DNA of 58,174 nucleotides from Treponema sp. UBA1226 (GCA_002309195.1 DBWY01000004.1:171819-229992); one strand, 5' to 3'. Counted from the stretch's first letter, positions 25,335 to 34,368 are shown. A program made the numbers and translations. Notes: generated from the letters alone by a model not told the origin.

Positions 25335-26222
25335 ATGCCTTATTTAATTTCTGCACTGATATTTGTAGTTGTAATTCTTATCGCAACAAATATCCGTATC
25401 ATTCCACAGTCTTCTGCATCAGTAATTGAGAGACTCGGAGCTTACAGTACAACCTGGCAGGTTGGTCTTCATGTAAAAATTCCGTTTATCGACAGAATCG
25501 TAAACAGAATCTCGCTCAAGGAAAAAGTTTTAGACTTTGATCCGCAGCCAGTAATTACAAAAGATAACGTAACAATGATGATTGACACTGTAGTTTACTT
25601 TCAGATTACAGATCCTAAACTTTATACATACGGTGTTGAACGCCCTATCAATGCTCTTGAAAACCTTTCTGCAACAACGCTCCGTAACATCATCGGTGAC
25701 CTTGAACTTGATGAAACACTTACAAGCCGTGATGTAATCAATACAAAGATGCGCTCGATTCTTGACGAAGCTACAGATCCATGGGGAATCAAAGTAAACC
25801 GCGTAGAAGTTAAGAACATCGAACCGCCACAGGCAATCCGCGTTGCAATGGAAAAACAGATGAAGGCTGAACGCGAACGCCGCGAACAGATCCTTATTTC
25901 TGAAGGACACAAGCAGTCTGCAATCCTTGAGGCAGAAGGTAAAAAACAGGCCCTCATTCTCGAAGCAGAAGCAGAAAAAGAAGCTGCCATCCAGAAAGCA
26001 AAAGGTGAAGCTCAGGCAATCCTCGAAGTTCAGAATGCTAAGGCAGAAGGTTTAAGAAAGCTTAAGGAAGTTAAACTTGATGACGGCGTATTAAAACTCA
26101 GAAGCCTTGAAGCTCTCGAAGTTGTTTCTGAAGGTCAGTCAACAAAGATTATCATTCCGTCTGATTTACAGAACATGGCAGGACTTGTTACAAGTTTTGC
26201 AGAACTTGCTTCTAAAAAATAA
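25335..26222 (+). CDS. SPFH/stomatin-family membrane protein (QmcA-like)
   Basis: A 295-residue stomatin-like protein: one N-terminal membrane helix (LISALIFVVVILIATNI), then the SPFH/band-7 domain (RIIPQSSASVIERLGAYS, VGLHVKIPFIDRIV, LDFDPQPVITKDNVTM, VYFQITDPKLYTYGV, LRNIIGDLELDETLTSRD, WGIKVNRVEVKNIEPP), an Ala/Glu/Lys coiled coil (residues about 180-245) and a hydrophobic tail. Such proteins form large ring or cage oligomers in the membrane and often associate with FtsH. Strong CAGGAGG ribosome site. It pairs with the upstream NfeD gene and ends at a bidirectional terminator. Confidence 0.9.
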   Translation: MPYLISALIFVVVILIATNIRIIPQSSASVIERLGAYSTTWQVGLHVKIPFIDRIVNRISLKEKVLDFDPQPVITKDNVTMMIDTVVYFQITDPKLYTYGVERPINALENLSATTLRNIIGDLELDETLTSRDVINTKMRSILDEATDPWGIKVNRVEVKNIEPPQAIRVAMEKQMKAERERREQILISEGHKQSAILEAEGKKQALILEAEAEKEAAIQKAKGEAQAILEVQNAKAEGLRKLKEVKLDDGVLKLRSLEALEVVSEGQSTKIIIPSDLQNMAGLVTSFAELASKK

Positions 26223-26239
26223 TCCAAAGCAGAAACAAT

Positions 26240-26276
26240 AAAAAAAGCTGCACGCGATGAAGTGCAGCTTTTTTTT
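26240..26276. terminator. Bidirectional terminator between convergent genes
   Basis: A-run, AGCTGCAC, loop GCGATGAA, GTGCAGCT, then eight T. The symmetric A- and T-tracts suit the SPFH gene on the plus strand and the phosphoesterase gene on the minus strand. Confidence 0.9.
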
Positions 26277-26283
26277 GCATTTT

Positions 26284-26976
26284 TTATAAAGTCTTAAGTT
26301 CGCAGGATTTTAAAATCCAGTCATCATCTTTTTTTTCAAATTCTGCAAGAGCGTACTTGCCTTCTAAAAGTGCTCCAGGGTTTACAACAGTCGTATCACC
26401 GATTTTTTCTACTCCGGCACCCTCGTGTATGTGCCCCGTAACTACAAGGACAGGAGCATATTTTTTTATAAAGTCTGTAAACATTGGACTTCCGGCATGC
26501 ACTCCGGGTGCAGGGCTGTCGAGTTTTTCACAACGCGGCGGATTATGCGAAATTATAATAAGATTATGCCAGTGTCCGTTTTCATCTGTACATGATGCGC
26601 TCGAATTTTCTACGATTTCAAAATCCGACATAAGTTCTTCTTCTGTTCTTTCATTAGGAGTTACTTTAGTAAAAACTAATCCGCCGCTGCTTCCGGCAAT
26701 TGCAAAGCCCTCATGAAATAAAAGTCCCTTATGAACGCTTATATCCTGGTTTTCAATTTCTTCGATAAAGTCAGGCTCATCGCAGTTTCCTATTACAGAA
26801 AAAATTGACTCATGCTTTGAAACAAGTTTTTCTAAAACTGGTTTTGCAGTTTCTGTCTTTTTAAATTGTGCAAAGTCTCCTGCACACAAAACTCCGTCAA
26901 CTTCTTTAAAAACATGATCAAGTTTATCAAGGTTTTCTAAGTTTCCGTGCATGTCTGATATAATTAAAAATTTCAT
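26284..26976 (-). CDS. YfcE/MJ0936-like metallophosphoesterase
   Basis: A 230-residue calcineurin-like phosphoesterase. Metal-binding motifs are in order: ISDMHGNLEN (D-x-H), CAGDFAQF (GD), VIGNCDEPDF (GNCD in place of GNHD), IISHNPPR (H) and VTGHIHEGAG (GHxH). The family hydrolyses phosphodiesters or phosphoprotein bonds with two metal ions; the substrate is unknown here. The ATG at 26976 has GGAGGAA upstream. It lies 20 bases before hisC's stop side, in the same direction, so a two-gene transcript hisC-phosphoesterase is likely. Confidence 0.88.
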   Translation of the reverse strand: MKFLIISDMHGNLENLDKLDHVFKEVDGVLCAGDFAQFKKTETAKPVLEKLVSKHESIFSVIGNCDEPDFIEEIENQDISVHKGLLFHEGFAIAGSSGGLVFTKVTPNERTEEELMSDFEIVENSSASCTDENGHWHNLIIISHNPPRCEKLDSPAPGVHAGSPMFTDFIKKYAPVLVVTGHIHEGAGVEKIGDTTVVNPGALLEGKYALAEFEKKDDDWILKSCELKTL

Positions 26977-26996
26977 TTTTCCTCCATAAGTGACTT

Positions 26997-28172
26997 CTAA
27001 TCAAGCTTATCCATAACTTTTTTAAGCTCGTTCATCTGTTCTTTAGTTCCGATTGTGATTCTAAGATATTCTTCGATTCCCGGAGTATCAAAACGCCGAA
27101 CAAGTATGCCGTTCTGCTTGATGAACTCATATGCTTTCTTTCCATTAAGTCCGTCTTTTTTTACAAAAACAAAATTTGTTTTTGAATCACATACAGTATA
27201 ACCTTTATTTCTCAAATAAGAAATAAAATCATCACGAACTTCGCAGATTTCTTTAGCACGTTCAGCATAGTAAGCAATATCACCGCATGCGGCCGTACAT
27301 GCAACCTGTGTCATAGCATCCATCGGAAAATGATTTAAACTATTCTTTACTGTTGTAACTGCATTTACAAGTTGAGGATCTGCAACAATATAACCGCTTC
27401 TCAATCCTGCTCCGCAGATACTTTTACTGAATGTTCTTACAACAACAAGATTTTTATAATCTTTTAAAAGCGGAATAACACTCTCGCCCCCAAAATCCAC
27501 ATAAGCTTCATCAACTACAAAGATTCTGTTTTTCGGAGCGTCATCAAGCATCTTTTTTACCTGTTCACGCGAAAGACAAATACTTGTCGGTGCATTAGGA
27601 TTTGCAAAAATAATCGGCGAATCATTTTCGCGCGCAAGCGATGTCATTTTTTCTGTCTTAAGTGTCCAGTCTTCATTAAGTTCAACTGGTAAACGCGGAA
27701 TATCATAAAACCCGCAGTACACAGGATAAAAACTGTATGAATGCTCAGGACAGATAAGTTTTTTATCTGAATCAAAGAAAGCATAGAAAACGAATGAAAG
27801 GACTTCATCGCTTCCGTTGCCGGTATAAATCATGTCAGGAGTTACTGTAAAAGGAATTTTGTCCTCAGAAGCAGGCTTTACTTTTGCACTGCCCGTTCCG
27901 TCGAGGGCATCACCTTCTATCTGGCAGCGTGAGAGAACCCCGCCTGTACAGTTAAGCATATCCGCAATGGCTTCGTGGAGTTTTCTGGAATCCGGGTCAG
28001 GATAAAGTCCCAGCTTTTTAAAATCCTTGTCCAGGAAGTTCTTTAAAGCCTCCTTTACTTTAGGAGAAGGCGGAAAAGGATTTTCATTTGCATTAATCTT
28101 GATGTATTCCCTGTCTTCAGGCTGTTCACCCGGAACATAGGGATTTAAATTATTCATTCTCGAAGCAAGCAT
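26997..28172 (-). CDS. hisC: Histidinol-phosphate aminotransferase family protein
   Basis: A fold-type I PLP aminotransferase of the HisC branch, 391 residues. Visible: INANENPFPPSPKV, YTGNGSDEVLSFVFYAF, substrate loop FANPNAPTSICLS, VDEAYVDFGG, the PLP lysine in VRTFSKSICGAGLRSGY, and a C-terminal LRITIGTKEQM. A stretch of about 35 residues (around 80-115, rich in Gly, Asp and Lys) is inserted before the GNGSDE motif. The start at 28172 has GGGGG eight bases upstream; a GTG at 28211 is less likely. No other histidine genes are nearby, so it may serve another amino acid (aromatic or imidazole) rather than histidine biosynthesis. Confidence 0.85.
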   Translation of the reverse strand: MLASRMNNLNPYVPGEQPEDREYIKINANENPFPPSPKVKEALKNFLDKDFKKLGLYPDPDSRKLHEAIADMLNCTGGVLSRCQIEGDALDGTGSAKVKPASEDKIPFTVTPDMIYTGNGSDEVLSFVFYAFFDSDKKLICPEHSYSFYPVYCGFYDIPRLPVELNEDWTLKTEKMTSLARENDSPIIFANPNAPTSICLSREQVKKMLDDAPKNRIFVVDEAYVDFGGESVIPLLKDYKNLVVVRTFSKSICGAGLRSGYIVADPQLVNAVTTVKNSLNHFPMDAMTQVACTAACGDIAYYAERAKEICEVRDDFISYLRNKGYTVCDSKTNFVFVKKDGLNGKKAYEFIKQNGILVRRFDTPGIEEYLRITIGTKEQMNELKKVMDKLD

Positions 28173-28236
28173 TGTTTTACCCCCTGCTAAACCATGCTTT
28201 ATTCTATTCACTTAGAAAAATTTAATCAATTGTTAC

Positions 28237-28265
28237 TTGTTTTATAGCAAAAACACTGTTAAAAT
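28237..28265 (+). promoter_or_regulatory. Candidate promoter of the 28275 gene
   Basis: TTGTTT, 17 bases, TAAAAT ending nine bases before the ATG. The predicted transcript would have a leader of about three bases, and no ribosome site is visible. Confidence 0.5.
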
Positions 28266-28274
28266 AAATCTAAT

Positions 28275-30203
28275 ATGGCAATAACATCAAATATCTCCAC
28301 TTTATTAAAATATTATGCTTCAAAGCAGAACTCTCCTTTTGTAATTTACAGGGATTTCTGCGAATATATCAAACGCTATGCACAGCACAATGTAGAAGAA
28401 CAGCCTGATCTTGTAACCTATCTCGGTAATCCAGAACCTGCCATCGAAAAAGAGCTTGTTCCTCTTGTTGAATCAAAGCTGGCCGCTATAATCGATACAA
28501 ATCCAAGCAAAAAGATTATTTTTGTTACAGGCTTTTTTATTACAAAATTTGCAGAGCGCTACAAGGAAATCCAGTCGAACGCTTCGATTCCTTTTCCTAC
28601 GGTATCTGATTTGCCAAAACAGGCTCCGCTTGAAGTTTTAAATAAGCAGAACTCCCAGGAGATAATTCTCCAGTTAATGGATAAACAGGAGAAAAACGAT
28701 AAACAGCTCTACTCTATTCTTCTTCCTAACAATGTTCCGCCGGTGCTATTTCCAGGAAACGTTCCGGTTTCGATTCTCATCGATGCCGTTATGGAAAAAA
28801 TCCGGCGCATGTTAAAAAAAGAAGAATATCATGATTACTATCTTAAAAAATTAAGGATTTCTAATCCTGGAAAAGAAATTTCTGCAAAGAACTTCTTTAA
28901 TTCTTTTTTAACAAAGCCGGATGTTGCGCTGCGTTCACTCGAAAGCACTGGCGACAGTTTTTATTTCTGGAACCAGCTCTGTTACTTTATCAAACAGGAT
29001 TATGAAAAAGTAAAGGATTTTACATCAGAAGATATAAATGTACTGCAGTCAGTTTATATTGCAGAGATTGTAATTCTATTCTACAAGAACGCAGCTCAGC
29101 AGAATCTTCAGCGTGAATCTGCAATTAAAACACTTCAGTTATGTCTTACAAAACCACCGTATTATTTTACGATGGACACGATTTTAAAATTTACAGATAC
29201 AAAAGGAATTCCGCTTTACGGACAGTTTAATGATCAGGATTTAAAACAGTTTTTGCAGAAAGAAACTACAGAGGCTGCAGGAAACGATCTTCCAAAACTG
29301 CTCGTATTTAAAATCGAAAACGGTACACGATATTTCATCTACAAGAATAATGTTATTCCGCTTATCATAAGACTTGCAAGCGATGCGCATACAGAAATAA
29401 ATGACAGCCTTACAAAAGAATGGTTTAAGCACCTGCAGAATTTTGACAAGCTGCCAGAAATGACAGAAGAAAAAGCTTTTAACGAAAAACTTGAGATGGA
29501 ACTTCGCGAAAAAGAACCTGTACTCTATTCACTTTTAACTGCAAACTTCCTTCCGGTTTTAAATATGGAAATGCAGGATAATTCTACTATGGGTGCACAG
29601 GGAAGCATTTTTGAAGGCGATGAGATGATGAGTTATGCCGGAATCTTACAGCTTAACAGAAATGAAATTCTTGAAAACGCAAGAATCCTTCTCCCGATCT
29701 GGTATACGATTCCTATCCTTTCATGGATAATCGCTCTGTTTACAAAAAAGAAAACAAAGAAGCCGGTTAATAAGAAATCAAAACCAAAGAGCATCGTTCA
29801 GTCAGAAGAAGTTCAGGCAGAACTTGATAATCTTGAACCTCACTCAACACAGAAACCTGTTTCTAAAAAAGATGCACTTATAAAAGCTGCAAAAGAAGTA
29901 GAAAGAGAATTTGTTCCGTCAGGTGCAACTCTTGAAAGCGAACTGGTTGCTTATAGAAAGCAGTGGAACAAGATGATTTCAAAGCAGGCAAACAGTGATC
30001 TTACAGAAGATGTTAACGCGCTCATCCGTGATTACATGAGAAAAGTTCTGAGAACCCTCTCAAGCAAAAGTTTTACGGCAGACCGTATAAGGGATCTTGC
30101 TGCAACTCTTGCAGATACACCTAACATGAAAAAAATAAGCGAACCTCAGGCCCTGCTTAAATATATTGAACTTTACATGGTATACCTTGTAAAGAATATG
30201 TAA
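28275..30203 (+). CDS. Unknown 642-residue treponemal protein with one membrane segment
   Basis: I do not recognise the family. The first about 450 residues are helical and mixed in charge without a signal peptide (start MAITSNISTLLKYYASKQ). A hydrophobic segment at about residues 470-490 (ILLPIWYTIPILSWIIALF) is followed by a very basic stretch (TKKKTKKPVNKKSKPK) and a C-terminal helical domain of about 120 residues (VEREFVPSGATLESELVAYRKQWNKMI). This suggests a cytoplasmic protein anchored near its C-terminus, or a monotopic one. It is monocistronic: own promoter-like sequence upstream and a strong terminator downstream. No ribosome site. Function unknown. Confidence 0.8.
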   Translation: MAITSNISTLLKYYASKQNSPFVIYRDFCEYIKRYAQHNVEEQPDLVTYLGNPEPAIEKELVPLVESKLAAIIDTNPSKKIIFVTGFFITKFAERYKEIQSNASIPFPTVSDLPKQAPLEVLNKQNSQEIILQLMDKQEKNDKQLYSILLPNNVPPVLFPGNVPVSILIDAVMEKIRRMLKKEEYHDYYLKKLRISNPGKEISAKNFFNSFLTKPDVALRSLESTGDSFYFWNQLCYFIKQDYEKVKDFTSEDINVLQSVYIAEIVILFYKNAAQQNLQRESAIKTLQLCLTKPPYYFTMDTILKFTDTKGIPLYGQFNDQDLKQFLQKETTEAAGNDLPKLLVFKIENGTRYFIYKNNVIPLIIRLASDAHTEINDSLTKEWFKHLQNFDKLPEMTEEKAFNEKLEMELREKEPVLYSLLTANFLPVLNMEMQDNSTMGAQGSIFEGDEMMSYAGILQLNRNEILENARILLPIWYTIPILSWIIALFTKKKTKKPVNKKSKPKSIVQSEEVQAELDNLEPHSTQKPVSKKDALIKAAKEVEREFVPSGATLESELVAYRKQWNKMISKQANSDLTEDVNALIRDYMRKVLRTLSSKSFTADRIRDLAATLADTPNMKKISEPQALLKYIELYMVYLVKNM

Positions 30204-30257
30204 AAAAAATTAATTTTTTTTATTTTTAGGTATAAAAATTTAAATCTTTCGTATGAT

Positions 30258-30296
30258 ATATGTGTCTGGACATTGTGTCAGACACATATTTTTTTT
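30258..30296 (+). terminator. Terminator after the 28275 gene
   Basis: A perfect 11-bp stem ATATGTGTCTG/CAGACACATAT around a 10-base loop, followed by eight T. 54 bases after the stop. Confidence 0.9.
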
Positions 30297-30335
30297 GCCC
30301 GGCCGGCATTTAAATCTATTATATGAGAGGTTTTT

Positions 30336-30812
30336 ATGAACAATATTAATTGTTTAATCGTTGAAGGTAACATCACCAGAAGTCCGGAATTTAAAACAAC
30401 ACCACACGGATATCCTGTATGTAAGATGCCTATTGCCGTAAATCACTATTACAAGAAAAGTAATTCTGATGAATTTGTTGATGAAGTTTCGTATTTTGAT
30501 GTTGAAACTTTCGGGAAACTTGCAGAAATCTGTGCTAAATTCAGCCAGAAAGGACGCGGAGTAAGTGTAATCGGTAGAATTAAGCAGAACAGATGGAAGA
30601 CAGACGATGGAAAGAATGCCAGCCGGGTTACTATTATCGCAGAGAAAGTAGAATTTAAACCACGCTTAAACGGCAGCAGCGACAAAGACGGTGCTGATTC
30701 TCAGGTCGCAGTTGATGAAAACATCAGCGGCGAAGAGCTCGAAAAACAGAAGAATCTTGCAATGGAAGCTCTTGAAAAAGTAAAGGAGGATGCAGAAAAC
30801 ACGGTCTTCTAA
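30336..30812 (+). CDS. ssb: Single-stranded DNA-binding protein
   Basis: A 158-residue SSB. The OB fold is present (NCLIVEGNITRSPEFKTTPHG, VCKMPIAVNHYY, VSYFDVETFGKLAEICAKF, GRGVSVIGRIKQNRWKT, VTIIAEKVEF). The C-terminus is acidic but ends ENTVF instead of the usual DDIPF/DDDLPF tip that docks RecQ, RecO, PolIII chi and others; the terminal Phe is kept. GAGAGG lies just upstream of the ATG. It stands alone between a terminator and a convergent gene, unlike the common rpsF-ssb-rpsR order, so it may be a secondary SSB. Confidence 0.85.
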   Translation: MNNINCLIVEGNITRSPEFKTTPHGYPVCKMPIAVNHYYKKSNSDEFVDEVSYFDVETFGKLAEICAKFSQKGRGVSVIGRIKQNRWKTDDGKNASRVTIIAEKVEFKPRLNGSSDKDGADSQVAVDENISGEELEKQKNLAMEALEKVKEDAENTVF

Positions 30813-30875
30813 ATCTTAGCAATAAGAACAAAAGACGCCTGCAGAATAATCCCGCTCATGATTTTATGAGAGGGA

Positions 30876-33236
30876 TTAAAAACCCTTCTGCGGGCGCTTT
30901 TTCTGACGAGCTGTATTTTTATTGTCAGAAGAACGCCCTTTTGTACTGCGTCCTGCACCACTGCGATTTGACGAACCATTAAATCCCGCACTGCCGCGCA
31001 TACTTGCACCACGGGAATCTGCTTTACGCCCAAAATCGCCGCGATTTGGTGAACCGCCAAATCCAGCTCCACCGCGCGTTCCATTACCGCCACGACCGGC
31101 TGCTTTTTTCTCGCGTCGCATTTCATCAATTGCCTTATAGCTTTCAAGTTTTTCTGGAGAATAAAAACCGTCTTTCCAGTTAAACCTTGAAGTTTCTGGA
31201 AGTGACTGTTTTTTAATGAGTGCCGAATAAACCTGCTTAAAATGAGTCTTCTGAACCTTTGTCTTTGAAAAGTCAATAAGAATTCTTTTAAATCCCTGAC
31301 CTGCAAGATAGTCTGCCCTGTCAATTATGGAGAACGGAGCTTCAGGCATTACGAAAGAGCCGTCCGGTGTTGAATTTACTTTAAAGTTCATTCCCTCTTT
31401 GTCAGAAAAGAAAGTAAAGTCATAGTCTTTAGGAAGTTTAAACCGCATTCTAAAAAGAGCAGGATATGCAAACACAGGAACTAAAACTCTTGCCCTGAAC
31501 GGCATGTCATAAGTGTCTTCGAGATTATGACGTGAGTTTTCATAAGGTGAAACAAATGCACCTATGTCCTGATTTTCGAGCCATGAAACTGCCCAGCGGT
31601 TAAATGTATAGAGATAAGGACCGGCAATTACATTTGCGCCCTTTCCTTTTAACATCGAAATATGTGCAATATTGTTTGCAATAAATGTTTTAAATCCAAG
31701 TTCGATAAGCTGACTAAGCGTTTCTGCAAGTTCATCTTCTGCACCGCTTGTGCAGAAAGGATCAATCGAAAGTATTATCTGCTTTTTGCTCAAAGGAAGA
31801 ACAGTTTTGCTTTTTAAAAGATCAGGAATGGTCGTTGAGTTAAGTTCAATTATAACACGAACAGGATGTCCAGACTGAACCACAAACACATCCTCGATTG
31901 AAGAAACCTGGATATAAAGTCCTTCAGGGAAATATGTAAGTTCATTTTTTTCTACAGGAGTAAGATCGAGGATAGGAAGTTTTTCATCTCCAGGCTGTCT
32001 GTAATATTTAGAAAGATCATTTGGAAGAATATGAGGATAGCGCTTTGACATAGCCTTTGTCTGGAGAAGATAAACGCTGTCGCCGCTTGTAAAGTTTGCA
32101 GGAACATCAATCCAGCGCTGGCCTTTTTCATCCGTATCAAGAAATCTTATCTTGTGACTTTCTCTTCCTGTATCATCTTTTTTATGAAGCCTTATAGAAT
32201 CTCCCGGATCAGGATCATAAGCACCGCCTGAAAGAGTTACCATTTTAAAATCCTGCGGACCAGGTTTTGTCTTGTCGATTTTTCCAAGATAGATTCCAGT
32301 GCCGCCTGCCTGTTTAGGATTTAAAATAAGGGCGCCGGCGTTTTCTACACCTTCACCCGGCGTTTTAAAATTATACCAGTAAGAAGTCTTATTGCGTGCA
32401 AAATCAGTAGAAAGCATTCTCTTTGCAGCCGCAACTGCTTCTTTTTTATTTTCCTGGTAGTGGTCCATTACATATCTGTATGCAGAAACAACACTTCCGA
32501 CATATTCTGCAGATTTCATTCTGCCTTCGATTTTAAAACTTTCAACGCCGGCGTCTATCAGGTCAGGAATTTTATCTATAAGCTGCAGATCGCATGGAGA
32601 AAAATAATATCCCTGATCAATTCCACCGGGAACTTCTGCAGTATAAAAACGTCTGCACGCCTGAGTACACATTCCGCGGTTTGCAGATTTACCGCCAAGA
32701 AAACTTGAAAAAAGGCAGAGACCTGACTCACTTACACACAATGCACCGTGAACAAAAACTTCAAGTTCTGTATTTGTCTTTGCCTTGATGGCCTTTATTT
32801 CTTCAAGTCCAAGCTCGCGTGCAACAACGACTCTTTTAAAACCTTCGCGGCTCAAAAGATTTACACCTGCACTGCTTGCAACATTCATCTGTGTACTCGC
32901 GTGCAGAACAAGATCAGGAAAAAATTCCTGACACATTCGTACAACACCAAAATCCTGAACGATAAGACCATCAGGACCTATTTTACTGAGATAAGATAAA
33001 AATCTGTAAAGGCGTTCAAGGTCGCGCTCTTCACTTACAGTATTTACCGTTACATAAATCTTTTTATTTTTTTTATGAAGCGAATTTACTGTTGCCTCAA
33101 ACTGATTCCATGCGAAATTAGTCGTTCTTAAACGCGCGTTAAAGCTTTTGAGACCAAGATATACTGCGTCGGCACCTTCGCCGATTGCCGCTTCCAGTGA
33201 TTCGATATTGCCTGCAGGGGCTAGTAATTCTGCCAT
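30876..33236 (-). CDS. Peptidase U32 family protein with Arg/Gly-rich tail (RlhA/TrhP-like)
   Basis: A 786-residue U32-family protein. Characterised bacterial members are iron-sulfur enzymes that hydroxylate RNA (RlhA on 23S rRNA, TrhP on tRNA) rather than proteases. Seen: LAPAGNIESLEAAIGEGADAVY at the N-terminus, the U32 signature EVFVHGALCVSESGLCLFS with C167 and C174, then C190 and C194 (GMCTQACRRFY), and FKIEGRMKS. A C-terminal RlhA-like extension follows. The last about 80 residues (707-786) are low-complexity, rich in Arg, Gly, Ser and Asn with repeated RGG/RGS/NRG, ending KKRPQKGF. The ATG at 33236 lacks a ribosome site and has an extended -10 seven bases upstream. Exact substrate unknown. 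Confidence 0.85.
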   Translation of the reverse strand: MAELLAPAGNIESLEAAIGEGADAVYLGLKSFNARLRTTNFAWNQFEATVNSLHKKNKKIYVTVNTVSEERDLERLYRFLSYLSKIGPDGLIVQDFGVVRMCQEFFPDLVLHASTQMNVASSAGVNLLSREGFKRVVVARELGLEEIKAIKAKTNTELEVFVHGALCVSESGLCLFSSFLGGKSANRGMCTQACRRFYTAEVPGGIDQGYYFSPCDLQLIDKIPDLIDAGVESFKIEGRMKSAEYVGSVVSAYRYVMDHYQENKKEAVAAAKRMLSTDFARNKTSYWYNFKTPGEGVENAGALILNPKQAGGTGIYLGKIDKTKPGPQDFKMVTLSGGAYDPDPGDSIRLHKKDDTGRESHKIRFLDTDEKGQRWIDVPANFTSGDSVYLLQTKAMSKRYPHILPNDLSKYYRQPGDEKLPILDLTPVEKNELTYFPEGLYIQVSSIEDVFVVQSGHPVRVIIELNSTTIPDLLKSKTVLPLSKKQIILSIDPFCTSGAEDELAETLSQLIELGFKTFIANNIAHISMLKGKGANVIAGPYLYTFNRWAVSWLENQDIGAFVSPYENSRHNLEDTYDMPFRARVLVPVFAYPALFRMRFKLPKDYDFTFFSDKEGMNFKVNSTPDGSFVMPEAPFSIIDRADYLAGQGFKRILIDFSKTKVQKTHFKQVYSALIKKQSLPETSRFNWKDGFYSPEKLESYKAIDEMRREKKAAGRGGNGTRGGAGFGGSPNRGDFGRKADSRGASMRGSAGFNGSSNRSGAGRSTKGRSSDNKNTARQKKRPQKGF

Positions 33237-33243
33237 AGCTGGC

Positions 33244-33252
33244 AATATAACA
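33244..33252 (-). promoter_or_regulatory. Extended -10 directly before the U32 gene
   Basis: TGTTATATT on the minus strand (TGn followed by TATATT) ends seven bases before the ATG at 33236. The predicted start is at or one base before the start codon. Confidence 0.5.
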
Positions 33253-33282
33253 CAAATGCGCGTTATTTTCTAGATACGAACG

Positions 33283-34368
33283 CTACCACATATTAGGTCC
33301 ACCCGGTGTCGTTTTTGATTTTGCAGTTCCAATCCAGTTATCCCTGGAGTTTTTAACGCCAGAATTTCCGTTTAAATACTTTATATTCGTACGTGATATG
33401 TACGAAGTAGTTTTTCGCTTCATGCTGTAAACTGCATCGGATGGCTTTCCTTCTCCATGCCAGAGCCCGTAATCCAGACAAATTTCCGAAGCCTCACAGA
33501 GTTTTTCGCTTTTCCATTTTTCATTTTCAAGCGCGTAATCCTGCCTGCAGTACATTACGCAGTCTGTAACGACACTCCGTGCCTTATTCTTTAGCATAAG
33601 TATTTCTGCGGTTGAATTTAACACACTCTGATCATTATCAATCCAGATGTCCCTCACGCCGTTTACAGAACCTTTTGCCCTTGAAAGCGAAAGATTATCT
33701 CCTGTTTCAGAAATACACGATTCACTTTCATTCCTTAAATGAACGATTACATAATCCCCTTTCCTTACTTCTGCACACGGAAGGGCAAAATGCCTGTCAT
33801 CGCTTGCACTTATAAGTTCAAGTCCAAAAAGGTTCCCCGAAGTTACAGCATAAAGTTCAATGTATTCACAGATTCCATCTTTTCTGCTGTAAAAATCGCT
33901 TACTTCAGAAATTACCATTACGGGGAAATTCCTGTTCTCGCCATAAAACGGAATCGTAAAAGAAAGAGTATTTCCCGACGTGTCCTTCACGCATGCAAAA
34001 AGATCATAGGTTTTACCAATCTGGGTTTTGTCTCTGACTGTAAACCTCAATGAGTTGTCATTCGAAGCTGAACAATCTACATCCATCTTTTTTTCATGAT
34101 TAAGGAAATTTTCGATGGAAGTACAGGTTTCGTCAGATTCAACTGCAAAAACGCTTTCTGGTTCAACCTTTTTAGAAAACCACACCTGGATTAAGCCCTC
34201 GTCAATTGAGTACTCCTTAATCTTTACAGATGTAATTCCGTCGCTTACGAGTTTTATTCCCTCTGGAGTAATATGACACGAAGAATGATACATACACAAA
34301 AGAATAAAAAACACACCTGCCAGCGTGCACACAATCGTATGCACAATCATATTTAAAATGTTTTTCAT
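33283..34368 (-). CDS. Lipoprotein with lamin-tail-like domain
   Basis: A 361-residue protein starting MKNILNMIVHTIVCTLAG; a long hydrophobic segment leads to a lipobox-like YHSSC near residue 31. Residues about 35-135 look like a bacterial Ig-like domain (EGLIQVWFSKKVEPESVF ... SLRFTVRDKTQIGKTYDLFA). From VMVISEVSDFYSRKDGICEYIELYAVTS onward the pattern is that of a lamin-tail domain: ISEV...EYIELYA, GDYVIVHL, NSTAEILMLKN. Such domains occur on secreted bacterial nucleases and surface proteins. No enzyme motif is visible. The start is uncertain: frames open back to 34437 but no ribosome site is seen at either. Confidence 0.7.
   Translation of the reverse strand: MKNILNMIVHTIVCTLAGVFFILLCMYHSSCHITPEGIKLVSDGITSVKIKEYSIDEGLIQVWFSKKVEPESVFAVESDETCTSIENFLNHEKKMDVDCSASNDNSLRFTVRDKTQIGKTYDLFACVKDTSGNTLSFTIPFYGENRNFPVMVISEVSDFYSRKDGICEYIELYAVTSGNLFGLELISASDDRHFALPCAEVRKGDYVIVHLRNESESCISETGDNLSLSRAKGSVNGVRDIWIDNDQSVLNSTAEILMLKNKARSVVTDCVMYCRQDYALENEKWKSEKLCEASEICLDYGLWHGEGKPSDAVYSMKRKTTSYISRTNIKYLNGNSGVKNSRDNWIGTAKSKTTPGGPNMW

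Noticed and set aside
30860..30875. Hairpin AATCCC-CTCAT between ssb and the U32 gene as a terminator
   Set aside because: The stem has a mismatch and neither side has a T-tract; kept out as unsupported.
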